Shown: positions 9,287-18,428 of the stretch, piece after piece | Layout of the letters: each line of letters opens with the position of its first letter | How positions within the stretch are numbered: position 1 is the stretch's first letter | NCBI RefSeq assembly: GCF_000427365.1 | Contig: NZ_KE386488.1 | Span: 744,001 to 808,000 of the forward strand | DNA length: 64,000 nt | Direction: 5' to 3' | Source of the DNA: Rikenella microfusus DSM 15922 | GTDB taxonomy: Bacteria > Bacteroidota > Bacteroidia > Bacteroidales > Rikenellaceae | Notes under the pieces: generated by a model | Database searches by the model: none | Seen by the model: only the letters and a program-made list of their open reading frames with translations | Told to the model about the DNA's origin: nothing | Program-made: the position numbers and the translations under genes

Positions 9287-10015
9287 CTATTTAGCGTTCG
9301 GCAGTCCGAGCGCATCGCGTTTGCTGCGGGTCGCTACGAAGTCCTTCAGGTAATAGGGTTCGTAGTAGGCCGTATCGACGAAATCGCCGGCGTTGAAAGC
9401 CGCCTCGGCCAGCGTCACCAGTCCCCGGGCCGACGACGTTACCCGCGCGAACCGGGCCTGGGGCAGCAGGTCGGCGCATTTCCGAGCACCGTTGCCGAAA
9501 ACCAGCAATTCGTGTCCCGCCGCGAAAATATCCGCGAAACTCTCCGGAGTCAGGATATGGGCGCTGGTCTCGCCGAGCGGGTTCAGTGCGGTATCGAACA
9601 GACGCGTATAGACTTCCATGCGCCGGGCGTCGATCATCGGGGCCAGCACCGCGGTCTGCGGATGTTCAATGTCCACGATGCCCGCCTCATACTCTTCCAT
9701 CGCGATGTTGGCCAGCGCTTTGAGCGAGTCCACCGCGATCAGCGGCATTCCCAGCGCGTAGCACATGCCTTTGGCGGTCGAAACGCCGATCCGCAGGCCG
9801 GTGTAGGAACCCGGCCCCCCGCCGACGGCCACCGCGTCCAGTTCGTCGGCGTCCATGTCGTTCTCGCGCAATACCTCGTCGATATAGACGCCCAGATTAT
9901 TGGCGTGCGCGCGCCCTTCGCCGCCGCTTTCGCGCAGCGAGATCATCTCTCCGTCTTTGGCCAGGGCTACGGAGCAGATTTCCGTGCCGGTCTCTATGGA
10001 TAATATCAGTGCCAT
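9287..10015 (-). CDS. tsaB: tRNA threonylcarbamoyladenosine biosynthesis protein TsaB
   Basis: A 242-aa ASKHA-fold protein. The N-terminus ALILSIETGTEICSVAL and the central GGGPGSYTGLRIGVSTAKG are diagnostic of TsaB, the non-catalytic partner that dimerises with TsaD to make t6A37 on ANN-decoding tRNAs. Length matches the family (220-240 aa). It is a single gene on the minus strand, with no tsaD or tsaE nearby. Confidence 0.96.
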   Translation of the reverse strand: MALILSIETGTEICSVALAKDGEMISLRESGGEGRAHANNLGVYIDEVLRENDMDADELDAVAVGGGPGSYTGLRIGVSTAKGMCYALGMPLIAVDSLKALANIAMEEYEAGIVDIEHPQTAVLAPMIDARRMEVYTRLFDTALNPLGETSAHILTPESFADIFAAGHELLVFGNGARKCADLLPQARFARVTSSARGLVTLAEAAFNAGDFVDTAYYEPYYLKDFVATRSKRDALGLPNAK

Positions 10016-10124
10016 TTATCGTTTCGATATAACTTGTCTTTTCCTCGGCGGCGCCCTTGTGTACGAAGCGATTCGGGCGCTCCCTGCCCGCGCCGGGCAA
10101 AGCGCGCGACCGGCTTTCCGCGGT

Positions 10125-11390
10125 TTATTTTCCGGTCTCCGCGGTTGCCAGCGATGCCACCGGCTTTACCTGCTGACCGTCGGTCAGCTTCTTGGAAATT
10201 GCCGTGAACGGCGCCGTTACGACCCGTACCGTCGTATCCAGCCCTTCGCCCGACACTTCGATGAATTGTTTGTCCTGGATACCGGTCCGCACCGGCAGCA
10301 TACGCACCTGCGAGCTGTCGGCCCGATATGCGAATACGACTTCTTCGTTCGCCGCCCCGGGACGCGTGGTCACGGCCTGAATCGGCACCGAAAGCGCCCG
10401 CCGGGTATCGGTCCGTATGTCCACGGTAGCCGACATGCCGGGCCGGAAAGGAGAGAGCTGTCCGCCCTGCCCGTCGTCGCGCACCAGATCGGCATACGAC
10501 TCCGGAAGGATGTAGATCCGGACCTCGAAGTTGGTCACCTGGTCCGACGAGGTCGCGGTTTCGCTGCCGGTCGCCGTATTGGCGATACGGGTCACCACGC
10601 CTTCGAACTTGCGGCCCATATAGGCGTCCACTTCGATCGAGGCGGTGTCGCCCAGCTCTACGCGCACGATGTCGTTCTCATTCACGTCGGCCCGCACTTC
10701 CATCTGCGACAGGTCGGCGATGCGCAGCATCTCGGTACCGGCCATGGTGGCCGTTCCCACGACGCGCTCGCCCAGCTCGACGTCGAGTTTCGAAACGGTG
10801 CCGCCGCTGGGCGCAAAGATCGTGGTTTTATCGAGATTTTCCTCCGCCTCTTTCAGCGAGGCTTCGGCGCTGCGGATGTTGAATTCGGCGGTGCGCACCT
10901 GCGCTTGCAGGCTCCGGTATTCGGCTTCGGCGCTCTGGTAGTCGGCCTCGGAGATGGCTTTCTGCCCGAACAGCTGTTTTTGCCTTTCGTAGGTTTGTTC
11001 GGCCAGCACCAACTGCGAACGGGCCTGCTCCAGCTGCGCTTTCGACGAATTGAGCGTGGCTTCGGCCCGCTCTTGTACCGACTGGTAGGTGTCGGGCTTG
11101 ATCTTCAGCAATAACATCCCTTTCCGCACCTGTTGCCCCTCTTCGACGTTCAGTTCGACGATCTCGCCGGAAACGTCGGGCGAAATCTTGACTTCGGTGA
11201 CGGGCTGCACGCGGCCGTTGGCCGAAATCAGTTCCACGATGGTACGCACTTCGGGTTTGCCGAGGGTTACCTGTTCCAGCGGTTCTGGCCACAGCACGCC
11301 GCTTTTCTTTCCGACGATCAGCAGGATGACGACCAGCGCGATGGATCCCCAAACGATCGACCGCCGTTTTCTTTTATTCTTTTTTGCCAT
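10125..11390 (-). CDS. HlyD/MacA-type periplasmic adaptor subunit of an efflux system
   Basis: A 421-aa membrane fusion protein. A basic N-terminus (KKNKRKRRS) precedes one transmembrane helix (about residues 13-31). Then come the first half of the lipoyl domain (SPDVSGEIVELNVEEGQQVRKG), a long alpha-helical hairpin of coiled coil (about 100-190), the second lipoyl half and a beta-barrel. The start chosen is ATG 11390 because the open frame further upstream has no family similarity. Adaptors of this class work with an ABC permease (MacB) or an RND pump plus TolC; no partner is encoded here, so the pump must be elsewhere. Confidence 0.9.
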   Translation of the reverse strand: MAKKNKRKRRSIVWGSIALVVILLIVGKKSGVLWPEPLEQVTLGKPEVRTIVELISANGRVQPVTEVKISPDVSGEIVELNVEEGQQVRKGMLLLKIKPDTYQSVQERAEATLNSSKAQLEQARSQLVLAEQTYERQKQLFGQKAISEADYQSAEAEYRSLQAQVRTAEFNIRSAEASLKEAEENLDKTTIFAPSGGTVSKLDVELGERVVGTATMAGTEMLRIADLSQMEVRADVNENDIVRVELGDTASIEVDAYMGRKFEGVVTRIANTATGSETATSSDQVTNFEVRIYILPESYADLVRDDGQGGQLSPFRPGMSATVDIRTDTRRALSVPIQAVTTRPGAANEEVVFAYRADSSQVRMLPVRTGIQDKQFIEVSGEGLDTTVRVVTAPFTAISKKLTDGQQVKPVASLATAETGK

Positions 11391-11518
11391 ATAGCGTCTA
11401 TTTTCTGCGATTATCCTGGTTTCCGTCTCGTGCGTCCCCTCTCCGGAAAAGGTACCGGTCTGTCGTCCGGCGCAGGAATGGTGCCGCCGGGGGCGGGGGA
11501 ACCGCTGCACGAACTATG

Positions 11519-12300
11519 AATCGTATGGTTAAAATGCTTTACCCCTCCGGTTTTGCGCCTCCTTCCGGGACAGAGCCGCTTGGGCGCGTTACGAATCGCA
11601 ATATTAAATTGTACGGTTAAACTTATATGTTGTCGCCCGGAGCCAGCGAGGGCCAAACGAGCTTTGCGAGTTGCAGCCCTGCGCCGAGGGTGGGTTGCCG
11701 TTCCGGCTTCCTCCTTGCGCCTCGGCCATACGAACAAGTTCGATGGCGCTCGGCTGCTGCGTCGGTTCGGGCTGACCGCTACGCGGATAAATAACCGTAC
11801 TGTTATTTTTCATTCGGGTCGGGCGCCCGGGAGACCGCTCCGAGTTTACGAGGGTTGCGGGCCTCCCGTGGGGAGGCGTCCGGCCCGCCCGCTAACGCGG
11901 AAATTTAGTTTTAACCGTACGGTTTATTACAATGTTCTCCCTTAGTCAGGCCGGAGCCACCCCCGGCGTAGGCCTGCAAGCAGTCCACGCTGGCTCCGGC
12001 CTTGAATTTGCAAATTAAAAAGTAGGTTTAACGTAATGTCTATCGCCGACGGACGGTTGTCTTTTCTTCACCCGTTTATGCCGCGGGGGACCGGTTGCTC
12101 CGGACGCCTCATGCCGGCGGGGCACTTTCTTGTTGCCTTCGGGTTGCCTACGGCTTCCTCGCCAAAGTCCGCAAGCGGCCTTTAGGTCTCGGTACGCTGC
12201 TCGGTTCCTCCTTACGTCTCGGCCATTCGTGTGAGCCTTATGGCACTCGGCTGCCGCCGTCGGTTGGGCGAGCAAAAAGGAGATGTCCCACCGACATGAG
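11519..12300. repeat. Mosaic repeat island 3 (modules D-A'-C'-E')
   Basis: Occupies most of the 957-bp gap between the adaptor gene and dxs. Palindromic junctions occur at 11604-11620, 11792-11805 (TAACCGTACTGTTA), 11911-11926 (TTAACCGTACGGTTTA) and about 12014-12031, with a half-site at 11519-11532. Module D covers 11621-11791, inverted A 11806-11910, inverted C 11927-12008 and inverted E 12032-12300. The hairpin loop of module E here contains about 130 bp that include module-D-like sequence (GGTTCCTCC, CTCGGCCATTCG). Open frames across the island are not convincing genes. Confidence 0.8.
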
Positions 12301-12347
12301 CAGGCGAAGATAAAGGAAACTTTTCGCAGGAAATACCGTGTTCCCGG

Positions 12348-14261
12348 TCAGACGGCCAGCGACCGGATACGGTCGGCTATGGAGGCCGCGTCGATGCCGC
12401 ACAAGGCACGCAGTTGCCCGACCGTCCCGTGTTCCACGAACCGGTCGGGCAGCCCCAGCCGCACGACCCGCAGGCCGCCCGTCAGAAAACCTCGGTCCGA
12501 AAAGTATTCCAGCACCGCGCTTCCCGCTCCTCCCGCGATCACCCCGTCCTCGACCGTTACGACATAACGGTAACCTTTCTCCCCGATACGCTCCAGCAGG
12601 GCCGTGTCGAGCGGTTTGACGAAACGCAGGTCGTAATGCGCCGCCGCGATGCCTTCGTCGGCGAGCGACGATACCGCCGCCTGCGCCTCGGTTCCGATCG
12701 CCCCGACCGAAACGACGGCCACCCGCGCCCCTTCCGGTTCCCGCAGGATGCGTCCCCGTCCCGGTTCGACCGGAGTCAGCGGCTCGTCCAACACCTTTGC
12801 CGGGAACGAACCGCCGCGCGGGTAACGGATCACCCACATGCCGTCCTTACCCGCCGAAGCGGTGTACATCAGGTCGCGCAGTTCCGTCGCGTCCATCGGC
12901 GCCGCGATAGTCAGGTTCGGCACGCCCCGCAGCAATGCCAGGTCGAACGCCCCGTGGTGCGTCGCGCCGTCCTCGCCCACCAGTCCCGCCCGGTCGAGGC
13001 AGAGCACGACCGGCAGCTCCTGCAACGCCGCGTCGTGGATGACGTTGTCCACCGCCCGCTGCATGAACGACGAATAGATGTTGCAGAACGGGATTTTACC
13101 CCCCGCCGCCAGTCCGGCGGCGAAAGTGACGGCATGCCCTTCGGCGATCCCCACGTCGTAGGCCCGTTCCGGCATCCGTTCCATCAGCAGGTTCATCGAA
13201 CAGCCCGTCGGCATGGCCGGGGTGATTCCCACGATCCGGGGATCGGCCTCGGCCAGCCGTACCAGCGTATGCCCGAAGACATCCTGGAAACGGAGGCTGC
13301 CGTTGCCGGCCGACGGCGGGGACAGGCGTTCGCCGGTTTCCGGGTCGAACCGGCCCGGAGCGTGCCACTCGGTCTGGTCCTGTTCCGCCGGGGCGTAACC
13401 TTTCCCCTTGACGGTCAGGGCGTGCAGAATCTTCGGCCCCGGCAGAGTGCGCAGGTCGCGCAACGCCCTGACCAGCGCCACCACGTCGTTGCCGTCCACC
13501 GGCCCGAAATAACGGAAGTTGAACGATTCGAACAGGTTGCTCTGGTGCAGGAAAAACGACTTGGCCCCGTTCAGCATCTTCTGGATCATCCTCCGCATGC
13601 GCGGCACCCGGTTCATGGCTTTCCAGGTCGAATCCTTGAACCGGTTGTAATGCCGCGACGTGCTGATATCCAGCAGCGCCTCTTTCAGGGCGCCCACGTT
13701 GGGGTCGATCGAGATGCGGTTGTCGTTCAGCACGACCAGAATATCGTTGTCGGGATCCGCTCCCGCGTTGTTCAGCCCTTCGAACGCCAGACCGCCCGTC
13801 ATCGCCCCGTCGCCGATCACCGCCACGCATTTCGGCCCGCCGCCGTCCGCCGTCCGCAGCGCCCGCGACAGGCCGAGGGCCGCCGATATCGAAGTGGACG
13901 AATGGCCTGCGCCGAAAGCGTCGTATGCGCTTTCGCTCATTTTCGGGAATCCGCTGATGCCCCCCAGTTTGCGGTTGGTGGGAAACAGACCGCGCCGCCC
14001 GGTAAGGATCTTGTGGGCATAAGCCTGATGCCCGACGTCCCACACGAGTTTGTCGTTCGGGGTATCGTACACGTAATGGATCGCCACGGCCAGTTCCACC
14101 GCGCCGAGGCTCGCCCCCAGGTGGCCCGGGTTGGCCGACACTTCACGGATGATGAATTCCCGCAGCTCCGCGCAGTAGGCGGGCAGTTCGTTTACGGACA
14201 ATTTCCGCAGATCGGCCGGGGAATCGATCCGGTCGAGATATTTCGTAGCTTTCGCCGTCAT
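12348..14261 (-). CDS. dxs: 1-deoxy-D-xylulose-5-phosphate synthase
   Basis: A 637-aa thiamine-diphosphate enzyme that condenses pyruvate with glyceraldehyde 3-phosphate, the first step of the MEP isoprenoid pathway. Visible marks are NPGHLGASLGAVELAVA, VWDVGHQAYAHKILTG, the TPP and Mg motif GDGAMTGG followed by a VVLNDN segment, and the transketolase middle domain with TFAAGLA and EDGATHHG. The start was set at ATG 14261 (MTAKATKY), which matches the family N-terminus; an upstream in-frame extension to 14369 would run through the promoter and into the divergent ompA-like gene. Confidence 0.96.
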   Translation of the reverse strand: MTAKATKYLDRIDSPADLRKLSVNELPAYCAELREFIIREVSANPGHLGASLGAVELAVAIHYVYDTPNDKLVWDVGHQAYAHKILTGRRGLFPTNRKLGGISGFPKMSESAYDAFGAGHSSTSISAALGLSRALRTADGGGPKCVAVIGDGAMTGGLAFEGLNNAGADPDNDILVVLNDNRISIDPNVGALKEALLDISTSRHYNRFKDSTWKAMNRVPRMRRMIQKMLNGAKSFFLHQSNLFESFNFRYFGPVDGNDVVALVRALRDLRTLPGPKILHALTVKGKGYAPAEQDQTEWHAPGRFDPETGERLSPPSAGNGSLRFQDVFGHTLVRLAEADPRIVGITPAMPTGCSMNLLMERMPERAYDVGIAEGHAVTFAAGLAAGGKIPFCNIYSSFMQRAVDNVIHDAALQELPVVLCLDRAGLVGEDGATHHGAFDLALLRGVPNLTIAAPMDATELRDLMYTASAGKDGMWVIRYPRGGSFPAKVLDEPLTPVEPGRGRILREPEGARVAVVSVGAIGTEAQAAVSSLADEGIAAAHYDLRFVKPLDTALLERIGEKGYRYVVTVEDGVIAGGAGSAVLEYFSDRGFLTGGLRVVRLGLPDRFVEHGTVGQLRALCGIDAASIADRIRSLAV

Positions 14262-14281
14262 TTCATCGGTCGGTATAAATA

Positions 14282-14289
14282 CAAAGATA
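14282..14289 (-). promoter_or_regulatory. -7 box for dxs
   Basis: TATCTTTG on the minus strand, 20 nt upstream of the chosen dxs ATG. It supports that start over the longer frame. A plus-strand TACCTTCG at 14299-14306 sits only 4 nt before the ATG of the divergent lipoprotein gene, so it would imply an almost leaderless transcript if used. Confidence 0.5.
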
Positions 14290-14310
14290 GAAATTTTGTA
14301 CCTTCGCCTT

Positions 14311-15096
14311 ATGAAAACGGGAAAAATAACCGCTCTGGTCTGCATGGCGGGCTTCGTGCTGACGGGCACAGTGTCGTGCGTGTCGATGAAGACCTACCGC
14401 CGGACGCAGACGCGCGCCCTGCGGTGCGAACGCAACTCGGCGGCCCTGCTGGCGGAGATCGACCAGCTGCGGGAACAGCGTGCGTCGCTGGAGGCGCAGT
14501 ACGGCGCGCTGGATTCGACGCATTATGCCGAAGGGCTGACCAATGCGGAGCTGCGTGCGCTGCTGAAAGAGCGCACGCAGGCGTTGGCGGAGGTGCGCAG
14601 CCTGCTGGGCGAAGCGTTGCAGGATTTCGACAGCGAGGGGCTGTCGGTTTCGGAACGCGGCGGGATGGTTTATGTGTCGGTGGACGAGAAGCTGTTGTTC
14701 GAACTGGGCAAGGCGGAGGTGTCGCCGGAAGGGGAACGGGCGGTGCAGAAGGTGGCGGAGGTGCTGGCTCGGAATCCGAATATCCGGATCATGGTAGAGG
14801 GGCATACGGACAACCTGCCGTACCGTTCCAAAGAGGGCGACCAGATCGTGGATAATTGGGATCTGAGCGTCCACCGGGCGACGGCGGTGGTACGCATCCT
14901 GTTGCGCAACAAGGGGATCGACCCGAAACGCGTTACGGCGGCGGGACGGAGCCAGTACGTGCCGTTGGCGGCGGGAAACGACAGAGAGGCGCGGGCGCGG
15001 AACCGGCGCACGGAGATCGTCCTCACGCCGGATATGGACCGCCTGATGGAGCTGCTGGGCGAGGCGGGACAGGTTGCGGATCGAACAGACCGGTAA
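14311..15096 (+). CDS. OmpA-family peptidoglycan-binding lipoprotein
   Basis: A 261-aa protein with a lipoprotein signal ending in TVSC (Cys23), a coiled-coil stretch (about 35-85, heptads such as EIDQLREQRASLEAQ) and a C-terminal OmpA domain (about 125-240). The OmpA domain has DEKLLFELGKAEVSPEGE and VEGHTDNLPY, and the Arg of RNRRTEIVL completes the diaminopimelate-binding site. It should tether the outer membrane to peptidoglycan. The start is ATG 14311; a TTG five codons upstream lies inside the promoter region. Divergent from dxs and 109 nt before pyrH. Confidence 0.92.
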   Translation: MKTGKITALVCMAGFVLTGTVSCVSMKTYRRTQTRALRCERNSAALLAEIDQLREQRASLEAQYGALDSTHYAEGLTNAELRALLKERTQALAEVRSLLGEALQDFDSEGLSVSERGGMVYVSVDEKLLFELGKAEVSPEGERAVQKVAEVLARNPNIRIMVEGHTDNLPYRSKEGDQIVDNWDLSVHRATAVVRILLRNKGIDPKRVTAAGRSQYVPLAAGNDREARARNRRTEIVLTPDMDRLMELLGEAGQVADRTDR

Positions 15097-15205
15097 CGGC
15101 CCTTGCGCGGGCAGCGTCCGGGTGTCCCCGGCGGAATGGAAGATACGCGGCGTCTTTCAGGCTTGTGCCACTCTCATCGTCAAACGAACAATCAACAGAT
15201 ACGAT

Positions 15206-15934
15206 ATGTCGAGATACAAAAGGATACTATTGAAACTCAGCGGCGAATCGCTGCAAGGGAAGCAGGGGTACGGCCTCGACCCGCAGATGCTCGCCTCGTA
15301 TGCCGCCCAGATCAAGGCCGTGGCCGACAGCGGCGTGCAGGTCGGCATCGTCATCGGCGGCGGCAACATATTCCGCGGGCTGAGCGGCGTGGGCAAAGGG
15401 TTCGACCGCGTGCGGGGCGACCAGATGGGGATGCTCGCCACCGTCATCAATTCGCTGGCCCTGCAATCCGCCATCGAAAACGCCGGCGGCAAAGCCTGCG
15501 TGCTCACCTCCATTCCGATGGGGCCTGTCGGCGCCGGGATCTATTCCAAGTTCCGGGCCGTCGAACTGATGAACGACGGCTATACCGTCATCATCGGCGG
15601 CGGTACGGGCAACCCGTTCTTTACCACCGACACCGCCTCGGCTCTGCGCGGCGTCGAGATCGAAGCCGACGTGCTGCTCAAAGGGACGCGCGTGAACGGC
15701 GTCTATACCGCCGACCCCGAGAAAGACCCCTCGGCCGTGAAATACGATACCGTCACCTTTGCCGAAGCGATCGAGAAGCGATTGAAGGTGATGGACCTGA
15801 CCGCGTTCACCCTGTGCATGGAAAACGGCCTGCCGATTTTCGTCTTCGACATGGACACCCCCGGCAACCTGGAGAAAGTCGCCGCCGGAGACGACCGCGC
15901 GCTGGCAGGTATCGGCACGCTGGTACATAATTGA
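15206..15934 (+). CDS. pyrH: UMP kinase
   Basis: A 242-aa bacterial UMP kinase of the amino-acid-kinase fold. It starts KRILLKLSGESLQG, with GIVIGGGNIFRG (phosphate binding), IPMGPVG and GGGTGNPFFTTDTA. It phosphorylates UMP to UDP using ATP and is normally hexameric and allosterically regulated by GTP and UTP. The start is ATG 15206; an open frame from a TTG at 15074 adds 44 residues unrelated to the family and overlaps the previous gene. frr follows 26 bp later, the widely conserved pyrH-frr pair. Confidence 0.97.
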   Translation: MSRYKRILLKLSGESLQGKQGYGLDPQMLASYAAQIKAVADSGVQVGIVIGGGNIFRGLSGVGKGFDRVRGDQMGMLATVINSLALQSAIENAGGKACVLTSIPMGPVGAGIYSKFRAVELMNDGYTVIIGGGTGNPFFTTDTASALRGVEIEADVLLKGTRVNGVYTADPEKDPSAVKYDTVTFAEAIEKRLKVMDLTAFTLCMENGLPIFVFDMDTPGNLEKVAAGDDRALAGIGTLVHN

Positions 15935-15960
15935 TATACGACAAATAACAATCGAACGAT

Positions 15961-16524
15961 ATGGGACAGAAACGAGAGATTATCGACGCGGCGAAGCCGA
16001 AAATGGAAAAGGCATTCGCGCATTTCGAAGAAGAGATCGCCGCCGTCAAGGCAGGCAAGGCCAGCCCCAACGTGCTGAACGGGGTGATGGTGGAGTCGTA
16101 CGGCGCGCAGATGCCCGTGAACCAGGTGGCCAGCGTGACGGTGCCCGACGCCCGCACCATCCTGATCCAGCCCTGGGATAAAACCCTGCTGGCAGCCATC
16201 GAAAAGGCCATCATCAATTCCAACCTGGGAATGACTCCCTCCAACAACGGCGAAACGATCCGCCTGAACGTGCCGCCGCTGACCGAAGAGCGTCGCAAAG
16301 AGCTGATGAAACAGATCAAGGCCGAGGCGGAATCGGCCCGCGTAAGCATCCGCAACGTGCGCCGCGAGGCGATCGAAGCCATCAAGAAGGCGATCAAGGC
16401 CGACGGCCTGCCGGAAGACGTGGCCAAAGACGGCGAGGAAGAGGTGCAGAAGATCGTGGACGGCTACTCCAAAAAGATCGACGAAGTGCTGGCTGTCAAG
16501 GAAAAAGAGATTATGACTGTGTAA
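15961..16524 (+). CDS. frr: Ribosome recycling factor
   Basis: A 187-aa RRF that splits post-termination ribosomes together with EF-G. Conserved segments include GKASPNVLNGVMVESYG, PWDKTLLAAIEKAI, SNLGMTPSNNGETIRLN and VSIRNVRREA. Length is standard (about 185 aa). It is cotranscribed with pyrH and followed by a clear terminator at 16555-16593. Confidence 0.98.
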   Translation: MGQKREIIDAAKPKMEKAFAHFEEEIAAVKAGKASPNVLNGVMVESYGAQMPVNQVASVTVPDARTILIQPWDKTLLAAIEKAIINSNLGMTPSNNGETIRLNVPPLTEERRKELMKQIKAEAESARVSIRNVRREAIEAIKKAIKADGLPEDVAKDGEEEVQKIVDGYSKKIDEVLAVKEKEIMTV

Positions 16525-16554
16525 CGCGTGGTATCGCATGCGCGGGATTTTGCG

Positions 16555-16593
16555 GCGGGACGCCCCCTTTCCGGGTCGTCCCGCCTGTTTTTT
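16555..16593 (+). terminator. Intrinsic terminator of the pyrH-frr operon
   Basis: The stem GCGGGACG (16555-16562) pairs with CGTCCCGC (16577-16584), extended inside by CCC/GGG pairs, and is followed by a T-run at 16588-16593. Confidence 0.8.
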
Positions 16594-16645
16594 CCGATAC
16601 GTTTCGGCGCAGGAAAAAGCGACCGGCCTTTCCGTGGTGTACAAG

Positions 16646-17641
16646 TCAGATACGGGCCAGCATCAGGAATACGACGTATAACGTCAGGACGATTACAAGA
16701 TAGACCGTTCTCGCTTTCGACGGCCCGAGACCGGGAAACCGATATTCCACCGCCCCGTGCGCACAGGCCGAAAAACAGTCCCCGCACATCGTGCAGTTCG
16801 GCGCGGGACGGCCCTTTTCGAGGTCGGCGGCCGTAACCGCCGCGTAAGGACAGACCCGCGCACAACGCATGCAACGGGTGCAACGACTCCGGTCGAATCG
16901 CAGCCGGACGGGATTGACCCATTTGACGAGCGATACGATCGCCCCCATCGGGCAAAACAGGTTGCAATGCGCCATCTGGCGTTTGCGCGGCGAGACGAAG
17001 GCGACGATCGACCATCCCGCCGCGCCCCAGCCCGCCACCAACGCGACGACCAGCCATCCCGGTGCGCCGAACGACCGGAGCAGCCAGGCCGCGACCGCCA
17101 CCAGCACGACGGAACCGAGCCGAAAGTACCACCGCCCTCCGACCGGCCCTGAAAATGCCTTGAACCCTTTCCCCGCCTGCGCCCGGTTCAGGTCGCAGCC
17201 GCCCATGTAACAGAGTTGGCTGCACCACGCCGGGCCTGACAGCAGGATTGTGGATAGGAACAGAATCGGCATGAACGACCGCCACTCTCCCCGGTAAACC
17301 AGACCGCCTTCGATCGCCATCGGTACCGGAAAATGAAGTTCGCCGGTCATCAGGAAACGGGGCGATACGGTCAGTCCCAGCAGGAGCTGTCCGAAAAAGA
17401 CGGCCGAGAGCAGCAGCCACGTCCGCCGCCGCCACCGCGGAGCCGCCGCCGGGTCGAGGAATTTGCCCGTCAGCCAAAAACCGAGCACAGCGGCGCCCGC
17501 TATTTGGACGAATCCCAGTCCCGGCAGAAAACGGTCGAAGAGCAGAAGGTCGAACGGGGCTGCTGTCCGCGCCGCGGCCAATAGCCCCGTCACCAGAAGG
17601 GCGACGGACAACGCGGGAACATGTTTTTTGAGAAAAGGCAC
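16646..17641 (-). CDS. NapH/CcoG-like membrane protein with two [4Fe-4S] clusters
   Basis: About 331 aa. Five or so transmembrane helices carry the cytoplasmic cysteine motifs WCSQLCYMGGC and HCNLFCPMGAI that mark the NapH/NosR/MauN/CcoG group. A bacterial ferredoxin pair follows near the C-terminus: CTRCMRCARVCPYAAV and CTMCGDCFSACAHGA. A final helix ends the chain. Such proteins pass quinol electrons to periplasmic or membrane reductases. No nap, nos or cco genes are nearby, so its partner is unknown. The start is uncertain: GTG 17641 is chosen because a -7 box lies at 17666-17673; GTG 17662 and a TTG at 17746 are alternatives, the latter upstream of that box. Confidence 0.83.
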   Translation of the reverse strand: MPFLKKHVPALSVALLVTGLLAAARTAAPFDLLLFDRFLPGLGFVQIAGAAVLGFWLTGKFLDPAAAPRWRRRTWLLLSAVFFGQLLLGLTVSPRFLMTGELHFPVPMAIEGGLVYRGEWRSFMPILFLSTILLSGPAWCSQLCYMGGCDLNRAQAGKGFKAFSGPVGGRWYFRLGSVVLVAVAAWLLRSFGAPGWLVVALVAGWGAAGWSIVAFVSPRKRQMAHCNLFCPMGAIVSLVKWVNPVRLRFDRSRCTRCMRCARVCPYAAVTAADLEKGRPAPNCTMCGDCFSACAHGAVEYRFPGLGPSKARTVYLVIVLTLYVVFLMLARI

Positions 17642-17665
17642 AAAAATGCTTATTTTTACCACGGA

Positions 17666-17673
17666 CAAAAATA
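17666..17673 (-). promoter_or_regulatory. -7 box for the NapH-like gene
   Basis: TATTTTTG on the minus strand, matching TANNTTTG. Transcription would begin near 17659, which argues for a downstream GTG start codon. Confidence 0.45.
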
Positions 17674-17920
17674 GCGAAAATCGAGCGACACCTTTTACAC
17701 AAGAGTTCAGCTCTCGCAAAAGATATCCGAGACGAATCCTGTTCAAGACGAACTTCTAAACGGCAAGTCTGTCCGGTTTGCCCCGACGGTCGCCGAAGCC
17801 CGGTTTCGCGATACCTGTCCGAAGCAAGGCGCCCGTTACGCAGACAAAATCCCGGAGGGGCCATTCCGTCCGGATTTCTGCATACAATTAAAGCTGGATG
17901 GCGTGAGCCGGAAAACCGGA

Positions 17921-18355
17921 TAAAATCGTCCGGTTATTTATCCGCGTAGCGGCCAGCCCGAACCGACGCAGCAGCCGAGTGCCATCGAACTTGTTCGTAT
18001 GGCCGAGGCGCAAGGAGGAAGCCGGAACGGCAACCCACCCCCGGCGCAGGGCTGCAACCTGCGGTTTTGCCCTCGCTGGCTCCGGATTGGCGGAAAGACC
18101 GGATATCCGGTCTTTCGGTTTAGCCTGCACCGGTTTCGGGTAGAGGCTGCCGACCCGGGAATGTGCGATTTCCCGTTCCGACGGGAGTCGGGAGCGGGGA
18201 ATCGCATTCCCGGCGACTTTTTTGCTTACTTTTTTGGTCGCGCAAAAAAGTAAGTGCCTCGCCGGCATGAGGCGTCCGAAGAAACCGGTGCCCCGCGGCA
18301 TAAGCGGACAAAGAAAGAACAAACGCCCGTCGGCGACAAATATGCCATGAAACCC
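17921..18355. repeat. Mosaic repeat island 4 (modules D'-E)
   Basis: Within the 786-bp gap before the aminopeptidase gene. A junction with a decayed palindrome lies at 17921-17936. Inverted module D follows (17937-18095), sharing with 11621-11791 the CATCGAACTTGTTCGTATGG core. Module E (18120-18350) follows. Its hairpin is CTTACTTTTTTG (18225-18236) with CAAAAAAGTAAG (18243-18254): same position and same loop (GTCGCG) as other copies but different stem bases. 17747-17920 shows no recognisable feature. Confidence 0.8.
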
Positions 18356-18428
18356 ACGATTGCCATAACGAAAACGGGGTTTTTCTACGTTAGTAACGTA
18401 TAGACGACCCCATACACATATACGGACC

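Noticed and set aside
11553-11945. Open frames spanning the repeat islands (also 3080-3415, 17888-18436, 36330-36941, 60915-61265)
   Set aside because: They read across modules and palindromic junctions, occur in both orientations in different copies, and are Arg/Pro/Gly-rich as expected from GC-rich non-coding DNA.
12348-14369. Longer dxs start at 14369
   Set aside because: It would add 36 residues without family similarity, overlap the divergent lipoprotein gene and lie upstream of a good -7 box.
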